Below, piece by piece: positions 29,075 through 32,357 of a stretch of 32,357 nucleotides of DNA. The notes under the pieces were generated by a model. It was not told where the DNA came from. It searched no databases and saw only the letters and a list, made by a program, of their open reading frames with translations. This DNA comes from Bacteroides sp. SM23_62. GTDB lineage: Bacteria; Bacteroidota; Bacteroidia; Bacteroidales; SM23-62. The DNA is taken from positions 1 through 32,357 of the forward strand of contig LJUP01000035.1 of assembly GCA_001303955.1 (NCBI GenBank). Direction: 5' to 3'. Position 1 is the first letter of the stretch, and the number at the start of each line of letters is the position of its first letter. Made by a program: the position numbers and the translations under genes.

Positions 29075-30205
29075 ATGAAAGCAGGATTTCAATACCTGGT
29101 GAATCCGCTGATAGGATGCAAGCCGGATGTACTGAAGGAAATCGAGAATCGCTTTTCCGTGGACCCGGAATACCGGGTTAAATACAGCCGGTCTAAAATA
29201 CTTAGCCGGGTCCTGCATGAACTGGCCCGGTTCGACCTGATCCGTTACCGGACAATACGGCACCGTGCATCCCTGGCTGTCCCACCTGTATTTATTATCG
29301 GGCATTGGCGAAGCGGAACCTCCTTTCTTCATAATCTTTTATGCCGGGCTTATCCGGCCGCTTACACAACCACATACCATGCCGCTTTCCCAAACAACCT
29401 CTTTGCATTCAAGGGTCTGGTAAAGTTCTTTATGTGGGTGTTCATGCCGCGAATGCGTCCCACTGATGCAATGAAGATGCATCCTGACCTTCCACAGGAG
29501 GAAGAACTAGCCCTAGGTCAGGAACGGTTCTTTAGTTTCTACTACTGGTTTTATTTTCCAAGACAGGCGAAAAACCTTGCCGATGAATTCATGTACCTGG
29601 ATGACCCGCAAAGCATGAGGTCAAAAAAATTCCAGCAGCACTACATGGAATACATCCGCAGATGCCAGTTAAACACCCGTGGAGAAGTTTTCATCTCAAA
29701 GAATCCGGCCAACACGGCAAGGATAGCAGTCCTTATAGATCGGTTCCCGGATGCCCGTTTCATATACCTTAAAAGGGATCCTTACGAGACCCTGCAGTCA
29801 TCTATGATTTTCTTCAAGTCCCTTCTGAAGGGAATCTCCTTGCAGGATTACGAAGAGCGGGAGGTGGACCGCTTCATTCTCGGGAATTATAAACGGATGA
29901 TCGGTGCTTACCTCGAGAAAAAAAACCTTATCCCCTCAGACCAATTGATCGAGCTCAGCTACGAGGAGCTAACAAAGCATCCTGCGCAAGTCATACCAGC
30001 CGTAACAGAACGACTCGATCTCGGCGTGAAGGCCAACCTGTCAGAGGTGCAGGATTACATGGCTGCCAGCAGGGACTTCCCATCGCGAAAATACAGGTTC
30101 AGCAACAATTTCATCAAGGAGGTAAATAACACACTGGAAGATCTGATTGAGCGGCAGGGATACCGGGTTCGCAATACTCATTTAGGGGAACAGATGAAAA
30201 CATGA
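29075..30205 (+). CDS. PAPS-type sulfotransferase family protein
   Basis: This 376-residue protein transfers a sulfuryl group from PAPS to an unknown acceptor. The 5'-phosphosulfate loop is IIGHWRSGTSFLHNLL (about 74-89). The 3'-phosphate-binding region is ISKNPANTARI followed by RFPDARFIYLKRDPYETLQSS, where most relatives have K-S-P-A. No signal peptide or clear transmembrane segment is seen, though residues 121-133 are hydrophobic. It looks like the Sulfotransfer_3 type used for lipids, glycans or small molecules. The ATGA overlap with the next gene indicates coupled translation. The pAp by-product would need a phosphatase, and an NrnA-like DHH enzyme is encoded at 18568. Confidence 0.88.
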   Translation: MKAGFQYLVNPLIGCKPDVLKEIENRFSVDPEYRVKYSRSKILSRVLHELARFDLIRYRTIRHRASLAVPPVFIIGHWRSGTSFLHNLLCRAYPAAYTTTYHAAFPNNLFAFKGLVKFFMWVFMPRMRPTDAMKMHPDLPQEEELALGQERFFSFYYWFYFPRQAKNLADEFMYLDDPQSMRSKKFQQHYMEYIRRCQLNTRGEVFISKNPANTARIAVLIDRFPDARFIYLKRDPYETLQSSMIFFKSLLKGISLQDYEEREVDRFILGNYKRMIGAYLEKKNLIPSDQLIELSYEELTKHPAQVIPAVTERLDLGVKANLSEVQDYMAASRDFPSRKYRFSNNFIKEVNNTLEDLIERQGYRVRNTHLGEQMKT

Positions 30206-30798
30206 AGGTTTTAATTGTCCTGGCCCATCCGGATCAAAACAGTTTCAATCATGCCATTGCTGATACCTGCCTGAAAAGGCTGTCAGATAATGGTTATGAT
30301 ATTATCTTCCATGATCTGTACCAGGAAAAATTTGATCCATTACTGGATAAAAACGAAATTCCCAAGGATGGGAAGGTTGATGACATGATAGAATGGTATT
30401 GTGCTGAACTGGCAGATTGTGATGGGATTATCATCGTTCATCCGAATTGGTGGGGACAGCCTCCCGCTATTTTAAAAGGTTGGATCGACAGGGTCTTCAG
30501 ACCGGGTATTGCCTATGAATTTGAAGATGGAGACCTGGGAGAAGGGATTCCTGTGGGATTACTCAGGGCTGAAACAGCACTGGTTTTCAATACATCCAAC
30601 ACCAGCGCTGACAGAGAGTACACGGTATTTAAAGATCCCCTTGAGTTGATCTGGAATAATTGCATCTTTGATTTATGTGGTGTAAGGAGATTTGAGAGAA
30701 GAATGTTCAGGATCATTGTAACCAGTGATGCAGATCAGAGGAAGGCATGGCTGGATGAAGTTACAGGATTGATTGATAAGCACTTTCCCCGACAATAA
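30202..30798 (+). CDS. Flavodoxin-fold NAD(P)H:quinone oxidoreductase
   Basis: This 198-residue protein of the flavodoxin_2 (MdaB/KefF/NQO-like) family begins MKVLIVLAHPDQNSFNHAIA. It has HPNWWGQPPAILKGWIDRVF, the usual FMN/FAD-site segment with the W-x-x-P-A-x-L-K-G pattern, and a GLLRAETALVFNTSNT strand. It would reduce quinones or other electrophiles with NAD(P)H in the cytoplasm. Its ATG overlaps the sulfotransferase TGA (ATGA), so the two are coupled. A joint function, such as reducing the acceptor before or after sulfation, is speculation. Confidence 0.9.
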   Translation: MKVLIVLAHPDQNSFNHAIADTCLKRLSDNGYDIIFHDLYQEKFDPLLDKNEIPKDGKVDDMIEWYCAELADCDGIIIVHPNWWGQPPAILKGWIDRVFRPGIAYEFEDGDLGEGIPVGLLRAETALVFNTSNTSADREYTVFKDPLELIWNNCIFDLCGVRRFERRMFRIIVTSDADQRKAWLDEVTGLIDKHFPRQ

Positions 30799-30867
30799 AT
30801 GAAGCGTGTAAAACTGGCATATAAGCAGATTTTGCTATTTGAAAAGCCTGGCAAAAACCGGTGTTTA

Positions 30868-30898
30868 TTGTGAAGCAATAATAATATTACTATCATTG
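30868..30898 (+). promoter_or_regulatory. Possible promoter for the GH43-like gene
   Basis: TTG (30868-30870), 20 bases, then TATCATTG (30891-30898, one mismatch to TAnnTTTG), 7 bases before the ATG at 30906. It lies in the 107-bp gap after the oxidoreductase gene. Confidence 0.3.
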
Positions 30899-30905
30899 TA
30901 TTACT

Positions 30906-31883
30906 ATGCTATATCGCAGCCAGCTTGTCATTGCAATACTGATCCTGATGGTCGGATGCAGCGGGAGATCGAAGGAAAAAACGAATGCCAGTCAAGAAGG
31001 TGTGCTGACCTATACCAATCCGATCATCGATAAGTACCTCGCAGATCCTTGTATGATGTATGATAATGGGTTCTATTATCTATTCGCAACCGGCAAGGCA
31101 GATGATGGACGGTTTATTCCCATACATCGGACCACAGATTTTGTACACTGGGAATTTATCCGTGGAGCCGTGGAGAGAGGCAGTGAAAGGGATTGGAATT
31201 ACAAACATTTTTGGGCCCCTGAAGTGATCAAACTAAATGGTAAATGGCACTTGTATTACACTGCCTCACCCAGCCACTCTCCCCGTAACTCCGGTAACCG
31301 GGTCGGACTGGCCGTTGCGGATGATATTGCAGGTCCCTATCAGGATTTTGGCGTGATCATACCTCATGCGTCTATTGATGGACATGTTTTTGTGGATGAA
31401 GATGGCACGATGTACATATTCTATACCATTGAACATCTTAATGAGGATGGTTTAAGGGCAGGTCATATATATCAGGATCTCATGCTTTCTCCCACTGAGG
31501 TTGCCGGAAAGCCAAAACTGATGATCAGTCATCACCCCTGGCAGGAAGGACCCTTTTTACAACACCGGCACAATCAATATTTCCTGACATACAGCTGCGG
31601 TGCATGGACAGATCACACGTATCATATACGGTATGCCATTGGTCCCTCTGTAACAGGACCATTTATTGAACAACCTGATACTATCCTGGCTAGCAACGAA
31701 ATGGTAAAGGGTCCGGGACACCACTTTATGTATTCGGATAAAAAAGGGAAAGACTGGATCATTTATCACGGATGGGATACTGCTTTCACAGCCAGGTACC
31801 CAAGGATCGACCGGATTTTCTTCGATGAAAATTCCATATCTTCAGATGGCCCGACATATACCGAGCAAAGGGTGGATAAATAA
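30906..31883 (+). CDS. GH43-like glycosidase lipoprotein
   Basis: This 325-residue lipoprotein (lipobox MVGC, Cys18) has the five-bladed propeller pattern of glycoside hydrolase family 43. Putative catalytic residues are all present: Asp47 in YLADPCMMYDNGFYYLF (base), Asp158 in SIDGHVFVDEDGTMY (pKa modulator) and Glu214 in WQEGPFLQHRHNQYFLTYS (acid). HFWAPEVIKLNGKWHLYYTA is the typical second blade. Relatives act mainly on arabinose- or xylose-containing glycans. The substrate here is unknown. No SusC/SusD pair is in view, so it is not obviously part of a polysaccharide utilisation locus. The penicillin-acylase-like gene starts 11 bp downstream, probably in one operon. Confidence 0.88.
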   Translation: MLYRSQLVIAILILMVGCSGRSKEKTNASQEGVLTYTNPIIDKYLADPCMMYDNGFYYLFATGKADDGRFIPIHRTTDFVHWEFIRGAVERGSERDWNYKHFWAPEVIKLNGKWHLYYTASPSHSPRNSGNRVGLAVADDIAGPYQDFGVIIPHASIDGHVFVDEDGTMYIFYTIEHLNEDGLRAGHIYQDLMLSPTEVAGKPKLMISHHPWQEGPFLQHRHNQYFLTYSCGAWTDHTYHIRYAIGPSVTGPFIEQPDTILASNEMVKGPGHHFMYSDKKGKDWIIYHGWDTAFTARYPRIDRIFFDENSISSDGPTYTEQRVDK

Positions 31884-31894
31884 TCCGTTGAGGG

Positions 31895-32357
31895 ATGGAA
31901 AATTTGATAAAATACCTGCCACTTCTTGTATTTTTCATTTCGTGCAATGAGGACGGTGGGTATCATCATCAAATCCGGATACAAGGCCTCCTTGATGAGG
32001 TGGAAGTGATCAGGGATGAAGCAGGTATCAACCATATCTATGCAAGTAACCAGCATGATTTATTTTTGGCTCAGGGATATTGTGCGGCGAGGGACCGGCT
32101 ATTTAAATTTGAGATCTGGAGAAGACAGGCCACGGGTACAGTAGCTGAAATTCTTGGTCCCCGTGAATTGAAAAGAGATATCGGGACAGAATTAAGCATA
32201 GGCAGGGCGGTGGCAAAATTAAGTCCGGAGAAAGTGAAAGAATATTTCTGGTTCCACCCCATAGACCCGAAGATAGCATTGGCTCCCTCCATAGATGGAA
32301 CACTCTTGTTTAATGATATTTTAGAACTGTACCACAGTTTCAGATCGCCCGTGAGGT
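31895..32357 (+). CDS. Penicillin-acylase-family lipoprotein, N-terminal part with apparent internal gap
   Basis: 154 codons run off the right edge. A signal peptide with lipobox FISC (Cys17) is followed by VEVIRDEAGINHIYASN, HDLFLAQGYCAARDRLFKFE and WRRQATGTVAEILGPRELKRDIGT. This is a clear start of a penicillin acylase (Ntn-hydrolase) alpha chain. Straight after RDIGT (residue 98, about 32188) comes ELSIGRAVAKLSPEKVKEYF. From memory of the family, that matches a segment normally about 75-85 residues further on. The frame stays open. The nucleophilic serine of the beta chain would lie beyond the window. The start ATG follows AGGG and is 11 bp behind the GH43-like gene. Such enzymes hydrolyse acyl amides, including some quorum signals. 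Confidence 0.8.
   Translation, partial: MENLIKYLPLLVFFISCNEDGGYHHQIRIQGLLDEVEVIRDEAGINHIYASNQHDLFLAQGYCAARDRLFKFEIWRRQATGTVAEILGPRELKRDIGTELSIGRAVAKLSPEKVKEYFWFHPIDPKIALAPSIDGTLLFNDILELYHSFRSPVR

Overview
The window reads as chromosome from a member of the Bacteroidota, probably an uncultured Bacteroidales/Marinilabiliales-like lineage. Three things support this. Several genes are preceded by the phylum's own -7 promoter box TAnnTTTG (for example at 16615-16622, 18528-18535, 23938-23945, 23999-24006 and 28529-28544). There are Bacteroidota-type families: a DUF349 repeat protein, a GldI-like FKBP lipoprotein, a phylum-type AddA/AddB pair and a TPR-ribH pair beside recF and a DUF721 gene. There are also many lipoproteins with short lipobox signals. 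No insertion sequence, phage, CRISPR array or rRNA is visible.

Layout. At the left edge (1-1622, minus strand) are the start of a GT39-type membrane glycosyltransferase and, upstream of it, a secreted M48-peptidase-like protein whose metal-binding residues are replaced. Next (1795-8785, plus) is a tightly coupled DNA-repair operon: AddA-like helicase-nuclease, a YhcC-type radical SAM protein, and AddB-like nuclease, joined by ATGA overlaps. From 8814 to 18481 is a housekeeping block: trmD (minus), a DUF349 protein, pyrG and yidC (plus), ribH and a TPR membrane protein (minus), recF and a DUF721 gene (plus), and ndk (minus). From 18568 to 23920 come a DHH phosphoesterase, a GldI-like FKBP lipoprotein, a double-FKBP lipoprotein, a tetrapyrrole-methylase-family methyltransferase (minus), a PhnP-like metallo-beta-lactamase-fold enzyme and an MFS transporter (minus).

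The metabolically most interesting part is 24031-28520. Two consecutive aconitase/isopropylmalate-dehydratase-type proteins, each carrying or once carrying the large and small subunit domains in one chain, are followed by a ketopantoate-reductase-family enzyme. No other leucine-pathway gene is visible in the window. In the first hydro-lyase the small domain lies in a different reading frame and its N-terminal segment is missing, so that copy is broken, mis-assembled or unusually organised. A tRNA-Arg(UCU) with its own promoter boxes and a clear intrinsic terminator follows.

The right edge (28661-32357) looks accessory. It has a 0.4-kb stretch with an apparent lipoprotein remnant, a PAPS-type sulfotransferase coupled to a flavodoxin-fold quinone reductase, a GH43-like lipoprotein glycosidase, and the start of a penicillin-acylase-family lipoprotein that seems to lack an internal segment. 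Product calls for the housekeeping genes are firm. Pathway-level statements about the hydro-lyase cluster are inference.
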